Shown here: piece after piece, positions 36,964 to 47,753 of the stretch | Position numbering within the stretch: position 1 is the first letter of the stretch | Layout: each line of letters begins with the position of its first letter | Assembly: GCF_015477355.1 (NCBI RefSeq) | Contig: NZ_JADLRJ010000015.1 | Location: forward strand, 1-64,000 | DNA: 64,000 nt | Origin: Nocardia blacklockiae | GTDB taxonomy: Bacteria > Actinomycetota > Actinomycetes > Mycobacteriales > Mycobacteriaceae | Direction of reading: 5' to 3' | Made by a program: the position numbers and the translations under genes | Notes under the pieces: model-generated | Database searches by the model: none | What the model saw: only the letters and a program-made list of their open reading frames with translations | What the model was told of the DNA's origin: nothing

Positions 36964-38262
36964 ATGGCCGAAACCACGACCTACGACACGATTGTCATCG
37001 GCGGCGGGCCCGCCGGCTGCGCGTACGCGCTCACCATGCTGCGGGCCGGATACCGCGTGCTGCTGCTGGAGAAGGTGCCGTTCCCGCGGTTCCACATCGG
37101 TGAATCGTTCCTGCCCTACACCGTCGAGATCCTCGACCAGCTCGGGCTGCTGGACGCGGTCATGGCCAAGCCGTACGCCTTCAAACCCGGCGTGGAGCTG
37201 ACCGGCATCGCCGGCAACGCCCGCCGCATCGACTTCGGCGAGATCGGCGACGGCCGCCGCACCTGGGCCATCCAGGTGGAGCGGGCCGAATTCGACAAGA
37301 CCCTGCTCGACGAGACCGCCAAGGCCGGGGTCACCGTGCTCGAGGAGGCCGCGGTCACCGAGGTGGACGTGACCGGCGACGGCCGCGTCACCGGCGTCGT
37401 CTACACCTACGGCGGCGAAACCCACCACGCCACAGCGCCGATCGTGGCCGACGCGTCCGGCCGCGCCGGGGTGATCGCGAAGAAGCTCGGCCTGCGGGTG
37501 TCCGACAGCCGGCTGAAGATGGCGGCGGTGTTCAAGCACTACGGCGATCTGGACGAGAGCCAGAACCCCGGCGTGGAGGGCGACACCCAGCTCGGCATCC
37601 ACCAGGACGGGTGGATGTGGGCGATCCCGCTGCGCGCGGACGCGATCAGCATCGGCGCGGTCGCGCCCATGTCGATTCTGCAGTCCGACAAGCCCGAAGC
37701 GGTGTTCGACGAGCACCTCGCCCGCGTCCCGCGCATCCAGCAGCGGCTGCGCGGCGCGACCGTGCTGCGGGAACTCAAGGGCGAGCGCAACTTCGAGTAC
37801 CACGCCGAAAGCCTCACCGGCCCCGGCTATTTCCTCGTCGGCGACGCGGGCAGCTTCACCGACCCGGTGTTCTCCGGCGGGGTGCTGCTGGCGCTGGCGA
37901 CCGGTCGCCGGGCGGGCGAGCTGGCGGCGGAGCGGTTGGCGGGCAGCGTGTCCGACGCGGAGGTGAAGACCGACTACGAGTCGTTCTTCAAGACCGCCTA
38001 CGGCACCTACTACCGCCTGATCTGCGCGGTCTACGACAACCGGCAGCCGGTGATGGGGCAGGTCATCCTGGACATGGCCGCCGACCTCGACCCGAAATGG
38101 CATGTGCGACTGGTCAGCGGCGACTTCTGGACCCAGGAGAGCCCGCTGGTGAACCGGCTGCGCGCGGAGCCGAACTGGACGCTGTTCCCGTCGTTCGACC
38201 TCTACCCCGACTGCCCGATCTATCCGCGTTCCGCGCGGACCGGCTCGGTAATCCCGGCCTAG
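36964..38262 (+). CDS. Flavin-dependent halogenase
   Basis: 432-residue FADH2-dependent halogenase-like protein. Motifs: GGGPAG (13-18) for FAD, FHIGESFLP (43-51), the predicted catalytic Lys74 in YAFKPG, WMWAIP (217-222, the WxWxIP signature that excludes monooxygenase chemistry), and GDAGSFTDPVFSGG. Lys74 sits where catalytic lysines of known halogenases lie (about 71-79). The enzyme should form a chloramine and chlorinate an electron-rich carbon, probably an aryl ring. ATG 36964 is preferred over GTG 36958, which overlaps the GGAG site. No flavin reductase gene is nearby, so a cellular one must supply FADH2. A 15-bp hairpin follows. Confidence 0.85.
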   Translation: MAETTTYDTIVIGGGPAGCAYALTMLRAGYRVLLLEKVPFPRFHIGESFLPYTVEILDQLGLLDAVMAKPYAFKPGVELTGIAGNARRIDFGEIGDGRRTWAIQVERAEFDKTLLDETAKAGVTVLEEAAVTEVDVTGDGRVTGVVYTYGGETHHATAPIVADASGRAGVIAKKLGLRVSDSRLKMAAVFKHYGDLDESQNPGVEGDTQLGIHQDGWMWAIPLRADAISIGAVAPMSILQSDKPEAVFDEHLARVPRIQQRLRGATVLRELKGERNFEYHAESLTGPGYFLVGDAGSFTDPVFSGGVLLALATGRRAGELAAERLAGSVSDAEVKTDYESFFKTAYGTYYRLICAVYDNRQPVMGQVILDMAADLDPKWHVRLVSGDFWTQESPLVNRLRAEPNWTLFPSFDLYPDCPIYPRSARTGSVIPA

Positions 38263-38270
38263 GCCGTCCG

Positions 38271-38305
38271 CGTCCGCGACCGCGGCCACCCCGCGGTCGC
38301 GGACG
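38271..38305. terminator. 15-bp hairpin between halogenase and antiporter genes
   Basis: CGTCCGCGACCGCGG and CCGCGGTCGCGGACG are perfect 15-base arms around CCACC. It lies in the 62-bp gap between two same-strand genes, so it may partly terminate or process the operon transcript and lower antiporter expression. Confidence 0.6.
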
Positions 38306-38324
38306 TAGCGAAAGGTGTTGACCC

Positions 38325-39680
38325 ATGCCGTCGTTTCTCGAACTCACGCTGCACTTCTTCCTGCAGCTGGCGGTGATCCTCGCCGCCTACCGGCTGGTGT
38401 GGCCGGTGTTCAAGCGGCTCGGGCAGATGCAGGTGGTCGCCATCATGGCCGCCGGTTTCCTGCTCGGGCCCTCGGTGTTCGGCGCGCTGTGGCCGAGCGC
38501 CCAGAAGTGGCTGTTCCCCGCCACTCTCGGGATCGGCGGGCAGACGATTCCGCATCCCTCGCTCACGGTGATCTACGTGGTCGGGCAGCTGGGGCTGGTG
38601 CTCTACATGTTCCTGGTCGGGTCGTCGTTCCAGACCAAGATCCTCACCGAGCACTTCCGGGTCGCGGGCGCCACCGCGACCGCCGGGCTGACGGTGCCGC
38701 TGGCGTTCGGCGCGATCACCGGGTACGTGCTGTTCACCCACGGCGACTACTTCACCGGCAAGGTGGTGGCGTGGCAGGCCGCGCTGTTCCTCGCCGCCGC
38801 GGTCGGCATCACCGCGTTTCCGGTGCTGGCGTGGATCATTCACGACTCCGGGCTGCACAAGACGCGGGTGGGCACCATGACGCTGGCGTGCGCCGCGTTC
38901 GACGACGCCTGGTCGTGGATCCTGCTCGCGGTCGTCGTCGCCAGCGCCAAGGGCAATATGAACAGCGCCGTGCTGGCCTTCGTCGGCGGCGGCGCGTTCG
39001 TGCTGGTGATGCTGGTCGCCGGGCGGCGGCTGCTGCGCTCGCTGAACACCTGGGCGGACAAGGAGTTACGCGCCAAGCCCGACGGCGGCCTGCCGCTCGG
39101 GCCGTTCACGGTGATGCTGCTGGTGGTGCTGGTGAGCGCCTGGTTCACCGACTGGACCGGCATCTACTCGGTGTTCGGCGCGTTCCTGGCGGGCGTGGTG
39201 ATGCCGCGCGGCCGGCTGCTGGACATGGTGCGGGAGCGGACCGAGCCGCTGGTGGCGTATCTGCTGCTGCCCGCGTTCTTCGTCTACGCCGGGCTGAATA
39301 CCCAGCTGAGCCTGCTGCTGCACCCGGCGGCGCTGGTCGCGCTCGCGGTGGTGCTGGTGGTGTCGTTCGCCGGGAAGTTCGGCGCGGTCTCGCTCACCTC
39401 GCGCTGGCAGGGACTGAGCTGGCGCGAGGCGGGCGCCATGGGCGCGCTGGCGAACGCGCGCGGCCTGATGGAGCTGGTGCTGATCAACATCGGTCTCACC
39501 CAGGGCCTGATCACCCCGACGCTGTTCACGATCCTGGCCATCATGACCATCGTGACCACCTTCGTCGCCAGTCCGCTGTTCCGGATGTTCGAACGCAACG
39601 CCTGGAAGAACGGCCTGGTCTTCGGAGCGGGCGGCGAAACCGCCGCGGCGGCACCGAGATCCGCGGTCACCGCGGGTTAG
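38325..39680 (+). CDS. CPA2-type cation:proton antiporter
   Basis: 451-residue polytopic protein with about 12-13 hydrophobic segments and the KefB/NapA-type Na+/H+ exchanger domain. The paired Asp in AAFDDAWSWILLA matches the ion-binding DD of CPA2 antiporters; GFLLGPSVFGAL and NARGLMELVLINIGL are also typical. There is no C-terminal RCK/TrkA-N domain. It is last in the PKS operon and may protect against an ionophoric or acidic product, or balance ions during export; this is inference. ATG 38325 has AAAGG upstream. Confidence 0.88.
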   Translation: MPSFLELTLHFFLQLAVILAAYRLVWPVFKRLGQMQVVAIMAAGFLLGPSVFGALWPSAQKWLFPATLGIGGQTIPHPSLTVIYVVGQLGLVLYMFLVGSSFQTKILTEHFRVAGATATAGLTVPLAFGAITGYVLFTHGDYFTGKVVAWQAALFLAAAVGITAFPVLAWIIHDSGLHKTRVGTMTLACAAFDDAWSWILLAVVVASAKGNMNSAVLAFVGGGAFVLVMLVAGRRLLRSLNTWADKELRAKPDGGLPLGPFTVMLLVVLVSAWFTDWTGIYSVFGAFLAGVVMPRGRLLDMVRERTEPLVAYLLLPAFFVYAGLNTQLSLLLHPAALVALAVVLVVSFAGKFGAVSLTSRWQGLSWREAGAMGALANARGLMELVLINIGLTQGLITPTLFTILAIMTIVTTFVASPLFRMFERNAWKNGLVFGAGGETAAAAPRSAVTAG

Positions 39681-39685
39681 GTGCG

Positions 39686-39717
39686 GGCCCGGCCGGCTCC
39701 TGCTCGCCGGCCGGGCC
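39686..39717 (+). terminator. Hairpin terminator after the antiporter gene
   Basis: GGCCCGGCCGGC and GCCGGCCGGGCC are perfect 12-base arms around an eight-base loop, 5 bases after the antiporter stop, closing the plus operon. Confidence 0.7.
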
Positions 39718-39735
39718 GTCCCGCTCGGGTAGCGC

Positions 39736-39751
39736 TGTGAGCCAGCTCACG
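39736..39751. promoter_or_regulatory. CRP-like palindrome
   Basis: TGTGA, six bases, TCACG: nine of ten positions match the TGTGA-N6-TCACA site of CRP/GlxR-type regulators. It is 41 bp upstream of the 26-codon ORF at 39793. A second such site is at 61458. Confidence 0.45.
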
Positions 39752-39792
39752 CTAGGTTGAATCCGCTTGGCACCCAATCGAAGAGGGTTCTC

Positions 39793-39873
39793 ATGTGGAG
39801 CATCGCCGTCATATCCGTGATCAGCGCCGCGCTGATCGGTTTCGCCTTCAAGATCTCGTTCCCCGATCGCTGA
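39793..39873 (+). CDS. 26-residue membrane microprotein candidate
   Basis: ATG 39793 to TGA 39873 encodes MWSIAVISVISAALIGFAFK followed by ISFPDR: a single hydrophobic helix with a basic end. AGAGGG lies 5-10 bases upstream. A terminator separates it from the antiporter and a CRP-like site precedes it, so it would be its own short transcript, convergent with the FAD-oxidoreductase gene. Small size makes chance possible. Confidence 0.45.
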   Translation: MWSIAVISVISAALIGFAFKISFPDR

Positions 39874-39886
39874 ACGTCCTGATCGC

Positions 39887-41149
39887 TCAGGCGGCGTCGG
39901 GGAGCTCCAAATAGGCCTGCTGGCGCAGCAGTTCGCGCTGCACCGCGCACACGCCGGGGTCGGTGACGCCCGCGTGCAGGGCCGCGCCGACACCCGCGGC
40001 GTGGCCGGTGGCGAAGGCGGTGCCCATCACGCGCAGCGAGGCGCCGGCGTAGCGGTCGGCGTCGACGGTGCGCCCGGCGGCGAACAGGTTGTCGGTGTCC
40101 TTGCTGCGCAGCACATCCCAGGGGATGTGGTAGTGGGCGTCGTCGCTGATGAACCGCCACTGCGGGCGCACGCCCGGCGCGGGGTGGTACTCGATGGGCC
40201 ACGCGCCCAGGGCGATCACCTCGTCGTGGCGGGCCGCGCCGAGCACCTCGTCGGTGGTGAGCCGGTAGCGGCCCAGGATGTGGCGGGATTCGCGGGTGCC
40301 GATCTCGGGGCCGGTGCCGACGATGTAGGCGTTCGCGCAGCCGGGCAGGGTGCGCAGCACCGCCAGGTAGTCCTGCGCCTGGACGCGCGCGTGCATCTCC
40401 GCCCGGGTGAGGTCGCGGGCATCGCGGGCGTCGTAGCCCTCGTCGACCACGTAGGTGACGATGTCGCCGGAAATGGGCAGGCGCGCAACGAGTCCGCGTT
40501 CGGCGAGCAGCGGGGCGCCGCGCAGTTTGGCGGCGGCCACGGCGTCGGCAAGGGCGTCGCGGGTGACTTCCGCCGTGGCGGGGATGCCGCCGAAGCGCAC
40601 ACCGAGCGTGCCGTTCTGCACGTGTCCGCCGTTGCCGTAGCGGACCGCGGCCCCGCCGAAGGCCGCCAGGTCCGCCTCGCCGGTGGCGTCGACGAAGGCG
40701 GCGGCCCGAAGAGTGTGCAGGCCTTGGTGATCGGCGACGCGCACCGCGTCCACCACGCTGCCGAAACGGTCCGCGCCGACCAGCTGGCTGCCCAGCCGCA
40801 CCTCCACACCGGCGTCGCGGCACAGCCGGTCCAGCACCAGTTTCACCGACTCGGGGTCGAAAACCACGGCGACGGAGGTGAATCGGGTCGGCTCGCTCAC
40901 CGCGCCGAGCCGGCGCAGCGCCCGCAGCACCTCCTCGGCGACGCCGAACACGACCTGGCGCGGCGGGTCGGCGCGGGTGTAGAGCCCGCAGTAGGTGAGT
41001 ACGTTGCGCAGGGTCGCGGCCCCGCCCAGACACGGGCCGCGTTCGAGCAGCAGGGTGCGGGCGCCGGTGCGGGCCGCGCCGACCGCGGCGGCCACCCCCG
41101 CCGACCCGCCGCCGGCCACCACGACGTCGTACCGGTCGTCGTTCACCAT
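39887..41149 (-). CDS. FAD-dependent oxidoreductase
   Basis: 420-residue protein of the FAD_oxidored family. The N-terminal dinucleotide motif is GGGSAG (13-18) with LLLERGPCLGG; FVDATGEADLA and a late NLFAAGRTVDADRYAGASLRV close the FAD site. The family oxidises varied substrates, and the reaction here is unknown. It is the last gene of the minus operon, 73 bp after the PKS stop. ATG 41149 has AAGGAG seven bases upstream; the frame stays open to 41209. It may introduce a double bond or oxidise the released product. Confidence 0.85.
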   Translation of the reverse strand: MVNDDRYDVVVAGGGSAGVAAAVGAARTGARTLLLERGPCLGGAATLRNVLTYCGLYTRADPPRQVVFGVAEEVLRALRRLGAVSEPTRFTSVAVVFDPESVKLVLDRLCRDAGVEVRLGSQLVGADRFGSVVDAVRVADHQGLHTLRAAAFVDATGEADLAAFGGAAVRYGNGGHVQNGTLGVRFGGIPATAEVTRDALADAVAAAKLRGAPLLAERGLVARLPISGDIVTYVVDEGYDARDARDLTRAEMHARVQAQDYLAVLRTLPGCANAYIVGTGPEIGTRESRHILGRYRLTTDEVLGAARHDEVIALGAWPIEYHPAPGVRPQWRFISDDAHYHIPWDVLRSKDTDNLFAAGRTVDADRYAGASLRVMGTAFATGHAAGVGAALHAGVTDPGVCAVQRELLRQQAYLELPDAA

Positions 41150-41222
41150 GGCGACACTCCTTCCGCGACGGTCTGTTCCGATCGAAGCACGGTCACGTTC
41201 GGTGCGCACGCCCGGCAGCGGG

Positions 41223-44200
41223 TCATGCTGGCAGCCCGTCGGAGCGGCGGTCGATGAGCTCGAATATCTCGTCGTCCCCGGCGATCTCGATGAGGTCCAC
41301 GGTGGTGTCGGGACGGTGCCGGTGCAGGGCGGCGGCGAGTTTGGCGGCGAGCCGTTCGAGGTCGGCGCGGGCGACGTCGGTGTCGGCCAGCCGGTCCAGG
41401 CCGCGTTCGAGGTCGGCGACGAGGCTGCCCCCGGCGGCGGTCGGCGGATCGATCCGGTCGCGCAGGTACTCGGCCAGCGCGTCGGGCGTCGGGTAGTCGA
41501 AAACCGCTGTGGGAGAGATCGTCACGCCGGTCGAACGGCGCAGGTGGTTGCGCAGTTCCACGGTGGTGAGCGAGTCGAAGCCGAGGTCGGCGAACCGCTG
41601 CCGGCCGTCGAACGCGCGGCCGGTGTCGTGTTCGAGTACCGCCGCGACGTGCTGGGCCAGCAGGTCCACCAGCAGGCGGTGCTGTTCCTCGGCGGTGTGC
41701 CCGGCCAGGCGGGCGGCGAAATCGGCGGGCTCGGCGGCCGCCGCGGCGGCGGTGCGACGGCGGCGGATCAGGCCGCGCAGCAAGGGCGGCGGATCGGTGA
41801 TCGCGGCGGGGTCGAGGCGGATCGGGACGGTGGCCGGCAGGCCGGTGCGCAGCGCGGCGTCGAACAGCGCCAGCGCCGGTGCGGTGCCGAGGGTGCGGAA
41901 TCCGGCGCGCTCCATCCGAGCGAGGTCGCGGTCGCCCAGGTGCGCGCTCACCGCGCTCTGCTGCGCCCACAGTCCCCAGGCCAGGGCGGCGGCCGGGCGG
42001 CCGCGGCGGTGGCGGACGGCGGCGAGGGCGTCGAGGAAGGCGTTGGCCGCCGCGTAATTGGCCTGGCCGGGGGTGCCGAGCACGCCCGCCGCCGAGGAGA
42101 AGACGACGAACGCGGCGAGCTCCCGGTCGAGGGTGAGTTCGTGCAGGTGCCAGGCGGCGTCGACCTTGGCGGGCAGCACGCGGTCCAGCCGGGCGGGGGT
42201 CTGGGCGGCGAACAGCGCGTCGTCGACGGTTCCGGCGGCATGGATCACCATGGTGAGCGGATGCGCGGCAGGCACCGCGCGCAGCAGTTCGGCGACGGCG
42301 CCGCGGTCGGTGAGGTCGCACGCCGCGATCCGGACCCGCGCGCCCGCCGCGGTGAGCTCGGCGGCCAGTTCCGCTGCGCCCGGGGCGGATTCGCCGGATC
42401 GACTGGCGAGCAGCAGGTGCCGCACGCCGTAGCCGGTGACGAGGTGGCGGGCGACGGCCGCGCCGATCATGCCGGTGCCGCCGGTGACGAGCACGGTGCC
42501 CGCCGGGTCCAGGGCCGGCGGGCAGGTCAGCACGACCTTGCCGATGTGGCGGGCCTGCCCGACGTGGCGTAGTGCGGGGACGGCGTCCCGCACGTCCCAG
42601 GTGGTGATCGGCGGCGGGGTGAGCACGCGCGCCTCGAACAGGGTCACCAGGTCCGTGAGCATGCGCCGGATGCGGTCGGGGTCGACGTCGGTGATCAGGA
42701 ACGACCGGTAGGTGACGCCGGGGTGGGCGGCGGCGACCGCGGCCGGGTCGCGGACGTCGGTGACGCCCATTTCGACGAATCGGCCGCCGCGCGGCAGCAG
42801 CCGCAGCGAGGCGTCGACGAAATCGCCTGCGAGGGAATCGAGCACGACGTCCACGCCGCGTCCGGCCGTGACGGTGCGGAAGTGGTCCTCGAATGCCAGG
42901 GTGCGGGAGTCGGCGATGTGGTCGTCGTCCAGGCCGCGGTCGCGCAGGACGTGCTGTTTGCCCGTGCTCGCGGTCGCGAAAACCGTTGCGCCCCAGTGCC
43001 GTGCCAGTTGCAGGGCGGCGGTGCCGACGCCGCCGGTGCCAGCGTGCACGAGCACCGATTCCCCGGCCCGCAGCCCGGCGAGATCGGCGAGCGCGTAGTA
43101 GGCGGTGAGGAAGACGACCGGGACGGCGGCCGCCTGCGCGAACGACCAGCCTTCCGGAATGCGTGCCGCGAGGCGGTGATCGGTCGTGACCGTCGTGCCG
43201 ATGCCGTCGAACAGGCCCATCACGCGGTCGCCGGGCACGAAATCCGTGACCTGCGAACCTACTTCGAGCACCACGCCCGCGCCCTCGCCGCCGAGCACCG
43301 CGGCGGGATTCGGGTACATGCCGAGGCCGATCAGGATGTCGCGGAAGTTGACTCCGGCCGCGCGCATCGTCACGCGAATCTCGCGGGGCCCCAGCGGTGT
43401 CGGTGCTTGCTCGGCAGGGCGCAAGGCCACCGAGTCCAGGGTGCCGGGCTCGGTGACGACGAGTTGCCAAGCCTCGCCGCGCAACAGGTCAGGGCCCGAT
43501 TCCGGTGTGCTGCGGGTGAGCCGGGGGACCAGCAGGTCGCCGCCGCGTGCGGCGATTTGCGGTTCCCGGGTGGCGAGCGCCCGCGGGATCAGCGTGTGGA
43601 GGTGTTCGTCGACGGAGGAGTCGAGGTCCAGCAGGACGATGCGATCCGGGTACTCGGCTTGGGCGCTGCGGATCAGGCCCCACGCGGCGGCTCCGGCGAG
43701 ATCGGGCTGTTCGCGGGACGGGTCGGTGGTGACGGCGCCGTGGGTGAGGACGACGATCGGTGTGTCCGGGTCGGTGGTGAGCAGGTCCTGCATGCGGCTC
43801 AGGAGGTGGGTGACGTGGTGGCGGACGAGCGCGGGTTGGTCCGCCACGCCGGTGGTCGGCTCCGCGTCGGCGCGGAGGACGATCACCTCGCGGCCGGGTG
43901 CTTCCGATGCCGTTGTGCTGTGGCCGTTGGTGTCGGATCCGTTGGCCTGGAACGTCTTCGGGTGATCGCCGATTTGTGTGGCCGAATCGAGTCCGGCTTC
44001 CCCGGCGGGCGCGAAGTGGATGTCGTAGCGGCCGGGATCTCCCGCCGGTTCGGCGGCGGAGACCCACTCCACCGAGTACAGGGGATCGCTGAGCGGTGTG
44101 CCGGAAACCACCGGGGCCGAACGCAATTCGAGGGAGTCGACCGTGACCACCGGCGCGCCCGCCGGATCGGTGAGCACCACGGTGGCGTTGTCGGCGGCCG

Positions 44201-47200
44201 TGCCTGACAACCGGACGCGCAGTTCGGTCGCGCCCTGGGCGGACAGCTCCACGCCGCGCCAGGCGAACGGCAGCCGCGTTCCCTCGTGCTCGGACAGGGC
44301 GATCAGCCCGTGCAGCGCCGCGTCGAGCAGAGTGGGATGCAGGTGGTAGCCCTCCGCGTCGACCTCCTCGGAAAGCGCCACGCGCGCAACGAGATCCGGG
44401 CCGTCGCGCCACACCTCGCGCAGGCCGCGGAACGTGGGACCGTAACGCAGGCCCGCCGCCTCCAACTGCCGGTACAGCTCCTCGACATCGAGTTCCACCG
44501 CGCCCGGCGGCGGCCAGGCGGGGGAACGCTCGGTGCCGTCGGAAGCGGGTGCGTCCGGGGCATCGGTCTCGAGTGCGCCCTCGGCGTGCGCGGACCACGC
44601 TCCCGCGCCGGTCCTGGCGTATACGGTGAACGCGCGCTTGCCATCCGGCCCGGCCGGTTCGACGCGGACCTGCAACTGCGCGGGCTCGTCGCTGAGTACC
44701 AGAGGCGTCGTGACCACCAGGTCCGCGATGCCGCGCCCGCCCACCTCGTCCGCGGCCCGCAATGCCAGCTCCACGAAGACCGTGGCGGGCACCAGGATCC
44801 GGTCGCCGACGCGGTGATCCGCCAGCCACGGATGGTCTCGCACGGACAGCGCGCCGGTGAGGACCGTGGCCGTGTCGCCGGGTCCGGCGACGACCGCGCC
44901 GAGCAGGGGATGGCCGGCCGGTGACAGCCCGGCCGCGCGGACGTCGGCGGGCGGTGTGTACGGCAACCAGAAGCGCTGGTGCGCAAACGCATACGTCGGC
45001 AGGTCGACGATCTCGGCCCCGGGCGTCAACGCGCTCCAGTCCACCGACGCACCGGCGACATAGGCTTCCGCCACCCCGGTGACGACCGCCTCCGCCTCCG
45101 GCCGCCCGGGCCGCAACAGCGCGGCCACGGCCCCGCCGTCCACGGCCACCAGCGACGACAGCGCCGCCCCCGGACCTACCTCGGCGAAGACGGCGACCCG
45201 TCCCGATTCCCGCAACCACCGCACGCCGTCGGCGAAACGCACCGGTTCGGCGACGTGCCGCACCCAGTACTCCGGGGTGCGCAGCGCGGCGGGATCGGCC
45301 GGTCGGCCGGTGAGGTCGGAGACGATCGGGATCGTCGGCGGGTGGTAGGTGAGCGCCGCGCACACCGCGGCGAAATCGTCGAGCATGGGGCGCATGCGCG
45401 GGGAGTGGAAGGCGTGGCTCACCCGCAGTCGTCTCGTGGTGAATCCGCGGGCCGCGGCCTGCGCCGCGATCTCGTCCACCGCGGGCTCGTCACCGGAAAC
45501 CACCACTGCGGCAGGCCCGTTCACGGCCGCGATCGCCACCCGGTCGCCGTGCGGCGCGAGCAGCGCCTGCACGGCGGCCTCCGCCGCGGCGACCGCCAGC
45601 ATCGCCCCGCCCGGCGGCAGGCCCTGCATCAGCCGGCCGCGCGCGGCGACCAAGGCGGTGGCATCGGCCAGCGACCACACCCCGGCCAGATACGCGGCGC
45701 TCACTTCGCCGATCGAATGTCCGAGCAGGAAATCCGGTGTCACACCCCAGGATTCGAGCAGCCGGTACAGCGCGACCTCGACGGTGAACAGTGCCGCCTG
45801 CGTGAAATCGGTGCGATCGAGCAGCGCGGCGTCCGGGTTACCCGCTGCGGCCCACATGATCTCGCGCAACGGCCGCTCGAGATGCCGATCCAGTAGCCCC
45901 GCGACCTCGTCGAACGTCGCCGCGAACACCGGATACCGGGCATACAGCTCGCGGCCCGCCCCGACCCGCTGCGACCCTTGGCCGGGGAACAAGAACGCGG
46001 TCTTGACCCGCGGTGCCGCGGCGCCGCGCACGACACCGGGCCCTGTTGCCCCTTCGGCGAACGCGATCAAGCGCTCCGTGAGTTCGGCGCGGTCGCGCCC
46101 GACCACCACCGCCCGATGCGGAAACCGCGAACGCGTTGCCGCCGAGGACAATCCGACATCCGCCGCCGACAACTCCGGCCGCGCCCCGACGTACTCCGCC
46201 AGCCGCCCGGCCTGCCCGGTCAGCGCGCCCTCGGAACGCGCCGACAACAACCACACCATCGGATTCGGCCCGACCGCAGAAACCTCGGTGCCAGGACCGG
46301 TGGCCTCGCCTGTGGCCTGTGTCGACTGCGGCCGAACCTTCGAGTCCGGCTGTGCTGCGGGCGAATCGGTCGCTGGGATCTGCTCGTCGGCAGGGGCCTG
46401 TTCGAGGATCACGTGGGCATTGGTGCCGCTGATGCCGAAGGACGAGACCGCCGCGCGGCGCGGGCGGCCGGTGTCGGGCCACGCCTGGGTTTCGGTGACC
46501 AGCCGGACCGGGCCCGCGTCCCATTCCACATGGGGCGAGGGTGCTTCCGCGTGCAGGGTGGGCGGAACGGTGCCGTGGCGCATCGCGAGAATCGACTTGA
46601 TCACGCCCGCCACTCCGGCCGCGGCCTGGGTGTGGCCGACGTTCGATTTCACCGAACCCAGCCACAGCGGCCGGGTGCGGCCCGGGCCGTAAGTGTCCAG
46701 GAGCGCCTGGATTTCGACGGGGTCGCCGAGTTTGGTGCCGGTGCCGTGGCCCTCCACCACGTCGATGTCGTCGGGTCGCAGCCCCGCGGCCGCCAGCGCC
46801 TGCCGGATGACGCGCTGCTGGGCGGGACCGCTGGGCGCGGTGAGCCCGTTGGAGGCGCCGTCGGAGTTGACCGCCGAACCGCGCACCACGGCGAGGACGC
46901 GGTGCCCGAGCCGCCGCGCGTCCGACAGCCGCTCCAGCACGAGCACGCCGACACCCTCCGACCAGCCGGTGCCGTCGGCGCCCGCCCCGAACGCCTTGCA
47001 GCGGCCGTCCGGCGCCAGCCCGCCCTGCCGGGCGAACTCGGCGAACACCTTCGGCGTCGACATCACCGTCACGCCGCCGGCCAGCGCCAGCGTGCATTCC
47101 CGTTGCCGCAGTGCGTGTCCGGCCAGATGCATCGCCACCAGCGACGAGGAGCAGGCCGTGTCGATCGTCACCGCCGGGCCCTGCAAACCGAGCGCGAAGG

Positions 47201-47753
47201 CCACCCGCCCGGACACCACGCTGCCGAGGCTGCCCGTGCGCAGATGCCCCTCGACCCGTTCGGGCACCGTCCCGAGCCGGTCGGCGTAGTCGTGGTACAT
47301 CACGCCCGCGAACACCGCGGTCGGCGAGCCCCGCAGCGTCGTCGGATCGATGCGGGCGTGCTCCAAGGCCTCCCACGACGCCTCCAGCAGCAGCCGCTGC
47401 TGCGGGTCGGTGGCCAGCGCCTCGCGCGGCGAGACGCCGAACATCTCGGGATCGAAATCCAGTGCGTCGTCGAGGAATCCGCCGACCCGGGGGTAGTCGC
47501 CGCGTTCGGCGCGGTCGTCGTCGCGCCAGCCGCGATCGGCGGGGAAGGCGGTGATCCCGTCGCGCCCGGCGGCCACGAAATCCCACCACTGGTCCGGGGT
47601 CCGCACGCCGCCGGGGAACCGGCAGCTCATGCCGATGACGGCGATCGGTTCGTCGAGGCGGGCGGTGAGCCGGGAATTCTCGCGCCGCAACCGGTCTCGC
47701 TCCACCAGGGCGGTGCGCAGGGCCTCGATCAGTTCGGCGTTCGGATCCGTCAT
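41223..47753 (-). CDS. Type I PKS module KS-AT-DH-ER-KR-ACP
   Basis: 2176-residue single-module PKS. Order: N-terminal docking coil ([20 protein letters not shown]); KS Cys201 (DTACSSS); AT Ser680 (GHSIGE) with HAFH 780-783, malonyl type; DH His980 and Asp1144; [15 protein letters not shown] near 1570; [10 protein letters not shown] near 1757, B-type DD motif (AGTVDD) and Tyr1900 (YAAAN); ACP Ser2061 (LGFDSL); C-terminal docking [13 protein letters not shown]. All active residues are intact, so a fully reduced unit is expected. The ATG at 47753 overlaps the upstream PKS stop (ATGA). There is no thioesterase domain. Docking motifs place it after the 47750-53089 PKS and before the 27842 PKS. 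Confidence 0.95.
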   Translation of the reverse strand: MTDPNAELIEALRTALVERDRLRRENSRLTARLDEPIAVIGMSCRFPGGVRTPDQWWDFVAAGRDGITAFPADRGWRDDDRAERGDYPRVGGFLDDALDFDPEMFGVSPREALATDPQQRLLLEASWEALEHARIDPTTLRGSPTAVFAGVMYHDYADRLGTVPERVEGHLRTGSLGSVVSGRVAFALGLQGPAVTIDTACSSSLVAMHLAGHALRQRECTLALAGGVTVMSTPKVFAEFARQGGLAPDGRCKAFGAGADGTGWSEGVGVLVLERLSDARRLGHRVLAVVRGSAVNSDGASNGLTAPSGPAQQRVIRQALAAAGLRPDDIDVVEGHGTGTKLGDPVEIQALLDTYGPGRTRPLWLGSVKSNVGHTQAAAGVAGVIKSILAMRHGTVPPTLHAEAPSPHVEWDAGPVRLVTETQAWPDTGRPRRAAVSSFGISGTNAHVILEQAPADEQIPATDSPAAQPDSKVRPQSTQATGEATGPGTEVSAVGPNPMVWLLSARSEGALTGQAGRLAEYVGARPELSAADVGLSSAATRSRFPHRAVVVGRDRAELTERLIAFAEGATGPGVVRGAAAPRVKTAFLFPGQGSQRVGAGRELYARYPVFAATFDEVAGLLDRHLERPLREIMWAAAGNPDAALLDRTDFTQAALFTVEVALYRLLESWGVTPDFLLGHSIGEVSAAYLAGVWSLADATALVAARGRLMQGLPPGGAMLAVAAAEAAVQALLAPHGDRVAIAAVNGPAAVVVSGDEPAVDEIAAQAAARGFTTRRLRVSHAFHSPRMRPMLDDFAAVCAALTYHPPTIPIVSDLTGRPADPAALRTPEYWVRHVAEPVRFADGVRWLRESGRVAVFAEVGPGAALSSLVAVDGGAVAALLRPGRPEAEAVVTGVAEAYVAGASVDWSALTPGAEIVDLPTYAFAHQRFWLPYTPPADVRAAGLSPAGHPLLGAVVAGPGDTATVLTGALSVRDHPWLADHRVGDRILVPATVFVELALRAADEVGGRGIADLVVTTPLVLSDEPAQLQVRVEPAGPDGKRAFTVYARTGAGAWSAHAEGALETDAPDAPASDGTERSPAWPPPGAVELDVEELYRQLEAAGLRYGPTFRGLREVWRDGPDLVARVALSEEVDAEGYHLHPTLLDAALHGLIALSEHEGTRLPFAWRGVELSAQGATELRVRLSGTAADNATVVLTDPAGAPVVTVDSLELRSAPVVSGTPLSDPLYSVEWVSAAEPAGDPGRYDIHFAPAGEAGLDSATQIGDHPKTFQANGSDTNGHSTTASEAPGREVIVLRADAEPTTGVADQPALVRHHVTHLLSRMQDLLTTDPDTPIVVLTHGAVTTDPSREQPDLAGAAAWGLIRSAQAEYPDRIVLLDLDSSVDEHLHTLIPRALATREPQIAARGGDLLVPRLTRSTPESGPDLLRGEAWQLVVTEPGTLDSVALRPAEQAPTPLGPREIRVTMRAAGVNFRDILIGLGMYPNPAAVLGGEGAGVVLEVGSQVTDFVPGDRVMGLFDGIGTTVTTDHRLAARIPEGWSFAQAAAVPVVFLTAYYALADLAGLRAGESVLVHAGTGGVGTAALQLARHWGATVFATASTGKQHVLRDRGLDDDHIADSRTLAFEDHFRTVTAGRGVDVVLDSLAGDFVDASLRLLPRGGRFVEMGVTDVRDPAAVAAAHPGVTYRSFLITDVDPDRIRRMLTDLVTLFEARVLTPPPITTWDVRDAVPALRHVGQARHIGKVVLTCPPALDPAGTVLVTGGTGMIGAAVARHLVTGYGVRHLLLASRSGESAPGAAELAAELTAAGARVRIAACDLTDRGAVAELLRAVPAAHPLTMVIHAAGTVDDALFAAQTPARLDRVLPAKVDAAWHLHELTLDRELAAFVVFSSAAGVLGTPGQANYAAANAFLDALAAVRHRRGRPAAALAWGLWAQQSAVSAHLGDRDLARMERAGFRTLGTAPALALFDAALRTGLPATVPIRLDPAAITDPPPLLRGLIRRRRTAAAAAAEPADFAARLAGHTAEEQHRLLVDLLAQHVAAVLEHDTGRAFDGRQRFADLGFDSLTTVELRNHLRRSTGVTISPTAVFDYPTPDALAEYLRDRIDPPTAAGGSLVADLERGLDRLADTDVARADLERLAAKLAAALHRHRPDTTVDLIEIAGDDEIFELIDRRSDGLPA

